The translations under genes were made by a program, and so were the position numbers. A stretch of DNA of 64,000 bases. Source: Pseudomonadota bacterium (GTDB lineage: Bacteria; Desulfobacterota; Desulfovibrionia; Desulfovibrionales; Desulfovibrionaceae). The number at the start of each line of letters is the position of its first letter. Position 1 is the stretch's first letter. Below the pieces are notes generated by a model. That model was not told the DNA's origin. It saw nothing but the letters and a program-made list of their open reading frames with translations, and did not search any database. Below are positions 24,192-32,683 of this stretch, piece after piece. The stretch is from NCBI GenBank assembly GCA_018822105.1, contig JAHJLB010000023.1:1-64000 (forward strand). Reading direction: 5' to 3'.

Positions 24192-26398
24192 GCGGCCCCC
24201 TTCTTCTTCACGCTGACATAGGTCTCATGGATGGCGGAATTGCCGCAGATGGCGTCGAAGCGGCTCTCCAGGAGCTCCACGATGCTGGCCCCCACGCCCG
24301 TGGTGTGCGAGAGCCCGCCGGAGAGGGTGCCGAAGCCGGAGAGCATGTACACGGTGTCCTTGCGGATCTTCGGCGTGACCAGGGCGCGCAGTTCGCCCCT
24401 GCCCGCCGGGCTCTGCACCTGGACCACGTCGCCCTGACGGATGCCCAGTTCGCCGGCGGCCTCTTCGTTCAGCCAGAGGGTGTTCTCCGGCTCGAATTCG
24501 GACAAGAGCCCGTTGTTGGTGCTGCTGCCCTGGGTTACGCAGGCGCTGCGGCCCGCCACCAGCCGGAAGTTCCGGGCCGCGTCCGGGGAAGGCTTCGGCG
24601 GCGCGTAGACCGGCAGGGGATCCAGGCCCAGGTCCGCGTAGCGCGAGCAGTACAGTTCGATCTTCTGGCTGGGCGTCTTGAAGGGCTGGCCGTCCGTGCC
24701 GCCCAGGGGCGCATTGGGCGGATAGAACACCCCGTCGCGCTTCAGGATGGCCTCGGCCTCGGGGAAGGCGGCCAGCTGCTGCCTGCGGTAGCCGGCGATG
24801 TCGAAGTCAAAGGCCTCGGGGAAGCCCAGCCTGCCCGCCAGGGCCTTCAAGATGTCGAACACCGGGCGGCTCTGGTGCAGGGGCGCGATGACCGGGTCGC
24901 GCCAGACCAGACAGGCGCCCTCGGCCCCGGCCTGGAGGGCCTGCACCGGGTCCTGGCGCTCCAGGCCGCTGGGCGCGGGCAGCACCAGATCGGCCATCCA
25001 GGCCGTGTCGCTCATGGCGATGTCCACCACCACCATGAAGTCCAGCTTGTCGATCATCTCGCGGGTCTTGCGGCGCTCCGGCGCGGTGGCCATGGGATTG
25101 GTCTTGTAGACGAACCAGCCCTTGACCGGATACGGCGCGCCCTTGAGCACGGCCTCGCGGGTGAGCACAAAGGAGCCCTCGTCGTCGAAGAGCAGAGGCA
25201 CGCTCTTGGCGTCCACGCGGCCCGGGGGGTTGTCGTCGTACCAGGGCGGCTCGAAGGGCGCGGCCTTCTTCAGCCCCGCCGGGCGCGCCGGCACCAGCCC
25301 TCCGGGGCGGTCGTAGTTGGCCAGAAGCGCGTTGACGATGGCGAAGCTGCGGCGGATCTGGGTGGAGTTCTCGTAGTCCGAGGAGCGGCGGCCGGGATAG
25401 ACCATGGCTGCGGGGGCCGCGGCGGCCAGCTCGCGGGCCATGCGCTGGATGTCCGCCGCCGGGATGCCCGTCTCGCCCTCGGCCCAGGCGGGCGTCTTGT
25501 CCGCCACGTGGGCGGCGAGCCTGTCCAGGCCGCTGGTGCGCTCGGCCATGTACTTGGCGTCGTAGAGCTTCTCCTGGATGATGACGTGGGCCAGGGCCAG
25601 CATGAAGGCCATGTCCGTGCCGGGACGGATGGGGTGCCATTCCGAGGCCAGGGCCGCGCTCTTGGTGTAGCGCGGGTCCAGCACCACCACCTTGGCGCCC
25701 TTCTGCATGATGGACACCAGGTCCATGCTGTCGGGCGTCACCAGGGCCTCCAGGCGGTTGGCCCCGGCCAGGATGACGTATTTCGAGTTCTTCACGTCGG
25801 GCAGCGGCACGTCGCCGAAGGTGTCCACAAAGGCGCGGTTGCCCGAGAGCAGGCACAGGGACTCGTGGCTGGTGACGTTGAAGGAGCCGAAGGCCTCGGC
25901 GAAGCGGCTGACGAAGCCGCTCTGCATGTCCGCCCCGGCGCTGAAGAGCATGCCGCAGCGGGTGTGCTTGGCGCCGATGTCCTTCATCTTCGAGGCCGCC
26001 AGGTCCAGGGCCTCATCCCAGGAGATGGCCTTCCACCGGCCCTCGCCCCGCTCGCCCACGCGCAGCAGGGGCGTCTTCAGGCGCTCCGGGTCGTAGACCT
26101 GGGCCACGCCCGCGTTGCCGCGCGCGCAGAGCATGCCGCGCGACTTGGTGAACCTGGGGTTGGGGTCCAGCTTGACGATGACGCCGTTCTCCACCCGGGC
26201 GATGAGCCCGCAGCGGTTGAAGCACATGTCGCAGACACTGTACCTGGACTCCCAGGCAGGCGCCGCGGCGGGCGCGGCGGCGCGGGCCTCCGGGGCCGTG
26301 GCGGCGGAGACCGCTGCGGCGGCCACGGCGCCGGCCGTGGCTCCGGCCAGGCTCAGGAAGGCCCTCCGGGAAATGCGTGTGGCTTCTTTCTGGCTCAT
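24188..26398 (-). CDS. Tat-exported molybdopterin oxidoreductase, PhsA/PsrA-like
   Basis: A 736-residue catalytic subunit. The twin-arginine signal ISRRAFLSLAG is at 9-19. A [4Fe-4S] site uses Cys56, Cys59, Cys63 and Cys91. Cys182 (HESLCLLSG) is a candidate molybdenum ligand. The C-terminal domain binds the bis-MGD cofactor. The family includes thiosulfate, polysulfide, tetrathionate and arsenate reductases. The neighbouring rhodanese and persulfide sensor favour a sulfur substrate, but this is inference. It is the second gene of the operon that starts with cytochrome c. Confidence 0.87.
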   Translation of the reverse strand: MSQKEATRISRRAFLSLAGATAGAVAAAAVSAATAPEARAAAPAAAPAWESRYSVCDMCFNRCGLIARVENGVIVKLDPNPRFTKSRGMLCARGNAGVAQVYDPERLKTPLLRVGERGEGRWKAISWDEALDLAASKMKDIGAKHTRCGMLFSAGADMQSGFVSRFAEAFGSFNVTSHESLCLLSGNRAFVDTFGDVPLPDVKNSKYVILAGANRLEALVTPDSMDLVSIMQKGAKVVVLDPRYTKSAALASEWHPIRPGTDMAFMLALAHVIIQEKLYDAKYMAERTSGLDRLAAHVADKTPAWAEGETGIPAADIQRMARELAAAAPAAMVYPGRRSSDYENSTQIRRSFAIVNALLANYDRPGGLVPARPAGLKKAAPFEPPWYDDNPPGRVDAKSVPLLFDDEGSFVLTREAVLKGAPYPVKGWFVYKTNPMATAPERRKTREMIDKLDFMVVVDIAMSDTAWMADLVLPAPSGLERQDPVQALQAGAEGACLVWRDPVIAPLHQSRPVFDILKALAGRLGFPEAFDFDIAGYRRQQLAAFPEAEAILKRDGVFYPPNAPLGGTDGQPFKTPSQKIELYCSRYADLGLDPLPVYAPPKPSPDAARNFRLVAGRSACVTQGSSTNNGLLSEFEPENTLWLNEEAAGELGIRQGDVVQVQSPAGRGELRALVTPKIRKDTVYMLSGFGTLSGGLSHTTGVGASIVELLESRFDAICGNSAIHETYVSVKKKGAA

Positions 26399-26465
26399 GC
26401 TCGCTCCCGTTCAACAGGGGCAGGGGGCCGGCTCAGCAATGGCGCAGGCCCCCTGCGCCGTCATG

Positions 26466-26783
26466 CTAGTTGCACTTGGCCGGCGTGGGGGAATCCTTGG
26501 CGTAGTCGTGCAGGTAGGTGTAGATGTCCGTGCGGTCCTCGGGGGAAATATCCTTCCACTCCTTGGCGCACTTCACGCCCTCCCACTTGGCGAAGGTCTT
26601 CTTCCAATCGGCCTGGACCTTGGAGTTGGGTGAAAGGTCCGAGGCGGAAGAACCATGGCAGGTGCGGCACTTGGAGCGGTAGAGGTACTTCCCCTTGCGG
26701 GCGTTGCCCTCGGCCAGGGCCAGGCTCACGGCGGCCAGAACCAGGATCAGGGCGGCGACGATGCCAATGCTGCGGCGCTTCAT
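26466..26783 (-). CDS. Small exported monohaem cytochrome c
   Basis: A 105-residue protein with a signal peptide (about 1-24) and one haem-binding CRTCHG (39-44). Unlike typical class I cytochromes, no clear distal Met lies in the usual place; two extra cysteines occur near residue 75 and at the penultimate position. The start is the ATG at 26781-26783 with AAGGAG upstream. It is the first gene after the regulated minus-strand promoter, so it is likely an electron partner of the molybdopterin complex. Confidence 0.85.
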   Translation of the reverse strand: MKRRSIGIVAALILVLAAVSLALAEGNARKGKYLYRSKCRTCHGSSASDLSPNSKVQADWKKTFAKWEGVKCAKEWKDISPEDRTDIYTYLHDYAKDSPTPAKCN

Positions 26784-26863
26784 GGGACTCTCCTTGGGTT
26801 GTTCGTGTGTTCCGCGCAAAGAGCCCCCCGGCCCGCCACGCGATTTCTGCTTGCGTTGAACTC

Positions 26864-26892
26864 AAAATACCCATACCGGGTACATGTGTCAA
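26864..26892 (-). promoter_or_regulatory. Promoter of the cytochrome c/molybdopterin/rhodanese operon
   Basis: Read on the minus strand: a perfect -35 TTGACA (26887-26892), a 17-base spacer and a -10 TATTTT (26864-26869). The spacer and part of the -10 are covered by a palindrome (26867-26883). Confidence 0.65.
26867..26883. promoter_or_regulatory. CsoR/CstR-type operator 1
   Basis: ATACCC and GGGTAC arms around ATACC form a 6-5-6 near-perfect palindrome inside the minus-strand promoter spacer. A GC core flanked by TA/AC ends is the usual shape of CsoR-family operators. The repressor encoded at 20829-21116 is the obvious candidate. Confidence 0.6.
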
Positions 26893-26919
26893 GGGGCGTA
26901 GTTCCATTTCCTTGAAAAG

Positions 26920-26948
26920 TTGACCGGTACGCCCACGACGGGTACAAG
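26920..26948 (+). promoter_or_regulatory. Divergent promoter toward the 27035 and FmdE-like genes
   Basis: TTGACC (26920-26925), a 17-base spacer and TACAAG (26943-26948) on the plus strand. Its spacer holds operator 2. Confidence 0.45.
26927..26945. promoter_or_regulatory. CsoR/CstR-type operator 2
   Basis: GTACGCCCACGACGGGTAC is an imperfect palindrome with GTAC at both ends. It shares CGGGTAC with operator 1. It lies between the -35 and -10 of the plus-strand promoter. Confidence 0.45.
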
Positions 26949-27034
26949 CCCCTGAATATCCGGTCCTCCCGCTCCCGTGCCGAGCAGGGGCAGGGCGATC
27001 CGGACCCGGCACGCCAACCGCGAGGGAAGACCGC

Positions 27035-27481
27035 ATGGACCGCACGGACGTATTGCGAAAATTTTCCGAACACCTGGGCTACAACGAGGACGAGACGGCG
27101 CTTGTGGCCGCCGACGTGGCCAGAGCCCGCTTTGCGGAAGCCCACTTCACCACGGCCCTTGAATTCCTCATCGTGGCCACGGTGCTGCGCGCCGCCAACT
27201 GCAACTCCGGCTATGCCCCGGGCGACCGCTTCGTGCTCGACGCCGCGGGCAACTTCATCGCCAAGCGCTGCCCGCAACGCCTGTGCGTGTACCTCGTCAG
27301 CCAGCTGGCCCTGCCAGTGGCGCTCATCAACGAACGCTTCTGCGCGGGCCTGCCGCCGGAGGGCTTCCACTTCATGCGCCAGGTCCACTGCCTGGACACG
27401 GGCGTGGCCTGCAAGGGCTACGGCGGCGTGCTGGTGGAGATCACGGCCGTCAGCCGCCGCGCATTTCTCAAGGGCGCCTAG
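27035..27481 (+). CDS. Small Cys-containing protein, possibly TIGR04076-like
   Basis: A 148-residue cytosolic protein. The N-terminal helical part (about 1-50) is followed by C-N-S-G-Y-A-P-G-D-R-F, a KRCPQRLC pair of cysteines, and a C-terminal VHCLD...GYGGVLVEI. The order G-x-x-x-GD-x-F, CP-x-x-C and a late C-x-D resembles the TIGR04076 group of unknown function. That assignment is tentative. It is the first gene divergent from the cytochrome c/molybdopterin operon, behind an operator-bearing promoter, and is followed 43 bases later by an FmdE-like gene. Confidence 0.6.
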   Translation: MDRTDVLRKFSEHLGYNEDETALVAADVARARFAEAHFTTALEFLIVATVLRAANCNSGYAPGDRFVLDAAGNFIAKRCPQRLCVYLVSQLALPVALINERFCAGLPPEGFHFMRQVHCLDTGVACKGYGGVLVEITAVSRRAFLKGA

Positions 27482-27524
27482 GGCTGGCCCTGCAATCCGG
27501 CATCCACAATAGAGCGAGGCACGC

Positions 27525-29150
27525 ATGAACATCGGACCATACAGCTTCGAGGAATTCAAGGCCAAGGCCGCGGCCTTCCACGGCTACCCCGCGCCAGGCC
27601 TCCTGATTGGCGGGTACATGGTGGAGCTGGCCCGGCGCCACCTGCCCGAGGGCACCTTGTTCGACGCCGTGGTGGAGACCCCGAAATGCCTGCCCGACGC
27701 CGTGCAAATCCTAACCCCCTGCACCGTGGGCAACGGCTGGGTGCGCGTGCTGAACCTGGGCCGCTACGCCCTGGCCCTGTACGACAAGCACACGGGCGCA
27801 GGGTTCCGCGTCTGGCTCGACGTGGACAGGCTTGGACCCTATGACGAGATACGCTCCTGGTTCCTCAAGCTCAAGAAGAAGGCCGACCAGGACACGGACA
27901 GGCTCTTCGCCCAGATCGAGGCCGCCGGGGACGCCATCTGCTCGCTCGCCCCCATCCAGATGTCCGAGCGCGCGCGCAAGCACGCGAGCATGGGCCGCGT
28001 GGGGCTGTGCCCCATCTGCGCCGAGGCCTATCCCGCCTCGGACGGCGCCATCTGTCGGGGCTGCCAGGGCGAGGCCCCCTATCTGGCCGCGCCCCCAGCC
28101 CAGCTGGAGCCGGACCTGACCGCCGTGCCCGTGGCCCAGGCCGTGGGCCGCCGCGCCCTGCACGACATGACGCGCATCGTGCCCGGCGAGTCCAAGGGCG
28201 TGGCCTTTCGCGCCGGGCAGACCCTCACTGGCGGCGACGTCTGCCGCCTGCAGCAGATGGGCCGCTCCAACATCTACCTGGAGCAGGACGCGCCCCAGGG
28301 CTTCGTACACGAGAACGAGGCCGTTGTCGCCTTCGCCCGGCTCATGGCCGGAGAGAACGTGCTCTGCGACGAGACCCCGCGCGAGGGCAAGATCAATTTC
28401 CGCGCCGCCGCAACCGGCGTCTTCGTGCTGGACCGCCAGCGCCTGGAGGCCTTCAACCTCGTGCCGGACGTCATGGCCGCCAGCCGCCACCACGGCGTGC
28501 TGGCCGAGGCCGGCAAGGGCCTGGCCGGGGCGCGGGCCATCCCGCTCTACCTCTCGGCGGAAAACTTCCGCAAGGCCCAGGCCGTGCTGGCTGGCGGCCC
28601 GCTGTTTCGCGTGGCGCCGCTGCAGACCATGCGCGTGGGCGTGCTGGTCACCGGCACCGAGGTCTTCCAGGGCCTCATCGAGGACCGCTTCGCGCCCGTC
28701 ATCCGGGAAAAGGTGGAGCGCCTTGGCTCCTCGGTCGTTGCCGAGGCCATCGTGCCCGATGACGCCGGGCGCATCGCGGCCGCCGTGGGCGACCTGCTGG
28801 CCGCCGGCGCGGACCTCGTCATCACCACGGCCGGGCTTTCCGTGGACCCCGACGACGTGACCCGCAAGGGCCTTCTGGCCGCGGGCCTCACGGACATGCT
28901 CTACGGCGCGGCGCTCCTGCCCGGGGCCATGACGCTCCTGGGCCGCATCGCCGGCCCGGCAGGCGTCGCCAAGGTCATGGGCGTGCCCGCCTGCGCCCTG
29001 TTCCACAAGGCCACCAGCTTCGACATCCTGTTGCCGCGCGTGCTGGCCGGGCTGGAGATCACCCGCCAGGACCTGGCGCAGATGGCCGAGGGCGGGTTCT
29101 GCCTGGACTGCCGCACCTGCACCTTCCCCAAATGCCCCTTCGGGAAGTAG
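27525..29150 (+). CDS. FmdE domain, zinc ribbon and MoaB/MogA-like fusion protein
   Basis: A 541-residue fusion. Residues about 10-130 are an FmdE domain with FHGYPAPGLLIGG, Cys55 (PKCLPD) and Cys66 (TPCTVGNG), the conserved metal-site residues. A zinc ribbon follows at 162-180 (CPIC...CRGC). A middle region of about 190-360 precedes a molybdopterin-binding MoaB/CinA-like domain (VGVLVTGTEV). The chain ends with a Cys-rich CLDCRTCTFPKC tail. FmdE was named from formylmethanofuran dehydrogenase operons. With a MoaB-like domain, a role in molybdenum or tungsten cofactor handling is plausible, which fits its place beside a molybdopterin enzyme. Confidence 0.8.
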   Translation: MNIGPYSFEEFKAKAAAFHGYPAPGLLIGGYMVELARRHLPEGTLFDAVVETPKCLPDAVQILTPCTVGNGWVRVLNLGRYALALYDKHTGAGFRVWLDVDRLGPYDEIRSWFLKLKKKADQDTDRLFAQIEAAGDAICSLAPIQMSERARKHASMGRVGLCPICAEAYPASDGAICRGCQGEAPYLAAPPAQLEPDLTAVPVAQAVGRRALHDMTRIVPGESKGVAFRAGQTLTGGDVCRLQQMGRSNIYLEQDAPQGFVHENEAVVAFARLMAGENVLCDETPREGKINFRAAATGVFVLDRQRLEAFNLVPDVMAASRHHGVLAEAGKGLAGARAIPLYLSAENFRKAQAVLAGGPLFRVAPLQTMRVGVLVTGTEVFQGLIEDRFAPVIREKVERLGSSVVAEAIVPDDAGRIAAAVGDLLAAGADLVITTAGLSVDPDDVTRKGLLAAGLTDMLYGAALLPGAMTLLGRIAGPAGVAKVMGVPACALFHKATSFDILLPRVLAGLEITRQDLAQMAEGGFCLDCRTCTFPKCPFGK

Positions 29151-29202
29151 TCCGGACCCCCGGCAGGCGCCGGCGACGCACCCCGCAGGCAAGGGCAATG
29201 TC

Positions 29203-29231
29203 TTGACGTCGTAATTGTTACTGCATATCTT
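29203..29231 (+). promoter_or_regulatory. Promoter of the kinase-Usp genes
   Basis: TTGACG (29203-29208), a 17-base spacer and TATCTT (29226-29231), 26 bases before the kinase-like start codon. It lies in the gap after the FmdE gene. Confidence 0.5.
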
Positions 29232-29257
29232 TGGCATAGGTGAAAAGGAGCCGCACC

Positions 29258-30205
29258 ATGCCCGAGTCCGTCCGAGCACTCCTTGAGCGCTTCCGGCCCC
29301 CCGTGAGCGTGCGCACCTACGGCACGGTGTTCACGGACACCACGGAGTTCATGAACATCGGCTACGGAGACGTCATCGCCGTGGGCGGCCGCCACTACCT
29401 GGTCATGGGCGACGAGAAGGAGCGGCGCTTCGGCATGGAGGACCCCAAGTTCTGGGTCAAGCGCTGCGTGGAGCTGGAGAGCGGCCTGTACCGCATCCTC
29501 AAGCTGGAGTTCCAGGAGTCCTTCGACCAGCACATCGGGGCCCTGACCATCACCTGCCACCGCAGCGCGGTGAAGGAGGCGCGCATCCTGCGCCTGGTGG
29601 CGGGCGATCCGAGCTTCATGCAGGGCGCGGGCGTCAAGGATGAACGCGGCAACCTGGTGCGCGTGCTGGAGCGCGTGGCCGGGCGCAGGCTGGACCTGAA
29701 CATCGAGGACCTGCACCTGGACCACCGCCAATACTTCCACGAGGTCTTCCCCGGCATCCTGGAGCGCTTCCTGGCCGCCTGCCGCGCCATCTCCTTCCTG
29801 CACGGGCACGGCGAGACCCACGGCGACATCCGCCGCGACCACCTCTACGTGGACCACAAGACCGGCGACTACTGCTGGATCGACTTCGACTACGGCTACG
29901 ACTCCGTGGAGAACCCCTTCGGCCTGGACCTCTTCGGCCTGGGCAACATCTTGTGCTTCATCACGGGCCAGGGTGTGCACACCATCCAGGACCTGGACAC
30001 CGGCGCCCTAGGCCTTACCGAGGCCGACTGCGCCCTGTTCTTCCGGCACCGCGTGGTGAACCTGAGGAAGCTCTTCCCCTACGTGCCGGAGGACCTGAAC
30101 CGCGTGCTCATGCACTACTCTGCCGAGTCCGAGGTCTATTACGAGAGCGTGCCGGAGCTCCTGGCCGACCTGGAGCCCTGCCTGGACCACCTGCGCCGGG
30201 CCTGA
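29258..30205 (+). CDS. Atypical protein kinase-like (phosphotransferase) protein
   Basis: A 315-residue soluble protein of the kinase-like fold. The catalytic loop appears as HGDIRRDH (188-195). The metal-binding motif is IDFD (208-211) in place of DFG. This spacing and form match RIO/Bud32/aminoglycoside-type atypical kinases rather than Hanks kinases. The N-lobe has no clear glycine loop, but KLEF near 82 could supply the nucleotide-binding Lys. Substrate unknown. The ATG at 29258 has AAAAGGAG upstream and is preferred over a GTG six codons earlier. It leads a co-oriented run with Usp and two caspase-like genes. Confidence 0.72.
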   Translation: MPESVRALLERFRPPVSVRTYGTVFTDTTEFMNIGYGDVIAVGGRHYLVMGDEKERRFGMEDPKFWVKRCVELESGLYRILKLEFQESFDQHIGALTITCHRSAVKEARILRLVAGDPSFMQGAGVKDERGNLVRVLERVAGRRLDLNIEDLHLDHRQYFHEVFPGILERFLAACRAISFLHGHGETHGDIRRDHLYVDHKTGDYCWIDFDYGYDSVENPFGLDLFGLGNILCFITGQGVHTIQDLDTGALGLTEADCALFFRHRVVNLRKLFPYVPEDLNRVLMHYSAESEVYYESVPELLADLEPCLDHLRRA

Positions 30206-30239
30206 CGCCCCGGCCCCACAATGAGCAACGGAGGGCCGC

Positions 30240-30695
30240 ATGGACTTCAAGAACATCCTCATCAGCGTGGACGCATCCGACAACGCCCTGCGCGCCGTGG
30301 AGTACGCGGCCACCATCCTCTCCGCCACTCCGGGGGTGCGGGTGACCCTGCTCTACATCGAGCGCGCCCCGAACCGCGACCGCTTCGACACCGAGGAGGC
30401 CTGGCTCGGCCAGTGCAAGCTGGACCACCAGCGCGTCTTCGACTTCCTCAAGACCGCGCGCGCCCGGCTCCTGGACGCAGGCATCCCCGACGCCGCCATG
30501 TTCGAGCGCACGGTGCTCTGCTCCGCGGAGCCCAGCGTGGCCCAGACCATCCTGGACGTGCAGCAGGAGGGCGGGTACGGCACCCTGGTGGTGGGGCGCA
30601 GGGGGCTCACCAAGGGCGAGGAGTTCCTCTTCGGCAGCGTGTCCTCGAAGCTTGTGCACAACGCCAAGAACTGCGCGGTCTGGGTGGTGCAGTAG
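30240..30695 (+). CDS. Universal stress protein, UspA family, ATP-binding type
   Basis: A 151-residue single Usp domain. It starts with ILISVDASDNALRAVEYA. The nucleotide-binding signature G-x2-G-x9-G-S is present as GRRG...FGSVSS near 120-135, so it is the ATP-binding kind (MJ0577-like). The role is general stress signalling. It begins 34 bases after the kinase-like gene and is probably cotranscribed with it. Confidence 0.9.
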   Translation: MDFKNILISVDASDNALRAVEYAATILSATPGVRVTLLYIERAPNRDRFDTEEAWLGQCKLDHQRVFDFLKTARARLLDAGIPDAAMFERTVLCSAEPSVAQTILDVQQEGGYGTLVVGRRGLTKGEEFLFGSVSSKLVHNAKNCAVWVVQ

Positions 30696-30777
30696 GCCGG
30701 GGCCAGCATGGCAAATACGTTGCATTCCTAGGCTGTTCTGCTAGGCTTCTCGCAAGTGTTTCCGAGAGGAGTCCGCC

Positions 30778-32613
30778 ATGGCCATGAGGTCGCCGCCCCG
30801 CTTCTTCGCCGCGCTGCTGGCCCTGTGCCTCCTGGTTGCAACCGCGCAGGCCGCGCCAGTTGGCACCCCGGAACGCCGCACGGCCCTGGTCATCGGCAAC
30901 GGCGCATATGCCTCAGCACCGCTGAAGAATCCCGTCAACGACGCCCGCGACATGGCCGCGGCCCTGAAGTCCCTGGGCTTCGAGGTCACCCTGCTGACCG
31001 ACGCCAGCCACAAGCAGATGGAGGCCGCGGCGCGCGACTTCGGACTCAAACTGCGCCAGGGCGGCGCTGGCCTGTTCTATTTCGCCGGGCACGGCCTGCA
31101 GGTGGCCGGGGAAAACTACCTCGTGCCCGTGGACGCGGTGATCCAGACCGAGAGCGACGTGAAGTTCGGCTGCCTCAACGCCGGCCTGGTGCTGGGCAAG
31201 ATGGAGGACGCGCGCAACGGGCTGAACATGGTCATTTTAGACGCCTGCCGCAACAACCCCTTTGCCCGCAGCTTCCGCAGCGCGGAGCTGGGTCTGGCCA
31301 AGATGGACGCGCCCACGGGCTCCATCATCGCCTACGCCACGGCCCCGGGCTCCGTGGCGGCGGACGGCGCGGGACGCAACGGGGTGTACACCGAGCACCT
31401 GCTGAAAAACATGCGCGCGCCCGGCCTGGCCGTCACCGACCTGTTCATGCGCGTGCGCATGGGCGTGGTGGCCGACACGGGCAAGAAACAAGTGCCCTGG
31501 GAGGCCAGTTCCCTCACCGGCTATTTCTATTTCAACGGGGAGGTCGGCCCCGGCCAGGCCCAGCAGCAGCCCACGGCGCTCGCGGCTCCTGTGCCGACAG
31601 ACGCAGCCCCAACCGCGCGACCTGCCCCGGCCATGGACCTGAAGGCAGAGAAGAAGCGACTGGCCGAGGAGGCGGCGCGGCTCAAACGCGAGAAGCAGGA
31701 ACTGGCGCAGGTACAGTCCATCCAGGCCGAACGGGAGCGCCAGGAGGCCGAGCGCCAGAAACTGGAGCAGGCCAAACTTTTGGCCATGAGCGCGCGGCCC
31801 AAGCAAGCCCCGGCCTCGTCCACCCCTGCCGCGCCCCAGGCCAATGCCCACGCAACGCAGTTCGCGCAACTGGCCCGCGCCGGGCTGCCCGACGCCCGCG
31901 CGTATTTCGAGCGGACCGTCCAGGCGCATCCCGACGACGCCGACGCCCGCGCCGGGCTGGCCATCGCGCTCGTTTTCACTGGCCACGAGGCCGACGCCCG
32001 GTACCACATCCAGCGCCTGGGCGAATCGGGTGTGCTCACTGCGCGGGTACGCGCGGCCAGGGGCCTCATGCTCGGCATGGAGGGCAATGCGGACAGCGAC
32101 TACCAGCTCAACCGCGCGCAGGAGGAAGGCGTGGACCCGGCACTACTCGCCCTGTGCCGGGCCTCTGTGGCCCTGCGCCGGAACGACTTCACCGGCGGCA
32201 GGCGCGCCATGGACGCCTACGCCGCGCAGACGCCGCCGCAGGAACAGGGCGCCTACGCCAAGGCCCTGGCGGAGGGCCTGACCCCCGCGAACAGAGTTGT
32301 TGGCACGTACTTCTGGAGCACCGGCGGCACGGTCTCCTCGACCTACCTGATCATCGAGCGCAGCGGCGACGGGCTCAAGGGCACGGACGGCGGCGGCGAG
32401 TACAAGTCCACCATCACGAACATGGCTCTCCAGGGCCTGAGCCTCTCCTTCCTGATGGAGTATGACCTGGGCTTCTTCCTAGGCGGCAAGGGGAGCAGCC
32501 ACTGTGTTGCGGACTTCTCAAAGAACCTCAACCAGGTGCCCATCACCTGCCGCGACGCGAACTATGGCAACATGAGTTCCCTGCTCGTGCGCAAGGAAGG
32601 GGGCCGGAACTAG
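30778..32613 (+). CDS. Exported caspase-like peptidase (C14) with coiled coil, copy 1
   Basis: A 611-residue protein. A signal peptide (1-25) is followed by a caspase/metacaspase p20 domain (about 33-255) with catalytic His105 in FYFAGHG and Cys157 in LDACRNNPF. A Glu/Lys/Arg-rich coiled coil spans about 285-345. A helical TPR-like region (about 360-500) and a beta-rich C-terminal domain end it. The order and residue numbers match the next gene closely, so the pair arose by tandem duplication. This copy lacks the CFI-box tail of its neighbour. Targets unknown; bacterial metacaspases usually cleave after basic residues. Confidence 0.85.
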   Translation: MAMRSPPRFFAALLALCLLVATAQAAPVGTPERRTALVIGNGAYASAPLKNPVNDARDMAAALKSLGFEVTLLTDASHKQMEAAARDFGLKLRQGGAGLFYFAGHGLQVAGENYLVPVDAVIQTESDVKFGCLNAGLVLGKMEDARNGLNMVILDACRNNPFARSFRSAELGLAKMDAPTGSIIAYATAPGSVAADGAGRNGVYTEHLLKNMRAPGLAVTDLFMRVRMGVVADTGKKQVPWEASSLTGYFYFNGEVGPGQAQQQPTALAAPVPTDAAPTARPAPAMDLKAEKKRLAEEAARLKREKQELAQVQSIQAERERQEAERQKLEQAKLLAMSARPKQAPASSTPAAPQANAHATQFAQLARAGLPDARAYFERTVQAHPDDADARAGLAIALVFTGHEADARYHIQRLGESGVLTARVRAARGLMLGMEGNADSDYQLNRAQEEGVDPALLALCRASVALRRNDFTGGRRAMDAYAAQTPPQEQGAYAKALAEGLTPANRVVGTYFWSTGGTVSSTYLIIERSGDGLKGTDGGGEYKSTITNMALQGLSLSFLMEYDLGFFLGGKGSSHCVADFSKNLNQVPITCRDANYGNMSSLLVRKEGGRN

Positions 32614-32683
32614 CAGGGTGGGCTTGCATTCTTTGCTGCCTGAGGTAATGATGCGCGTAATACGTTCCGGGAGATCAGCCGCC

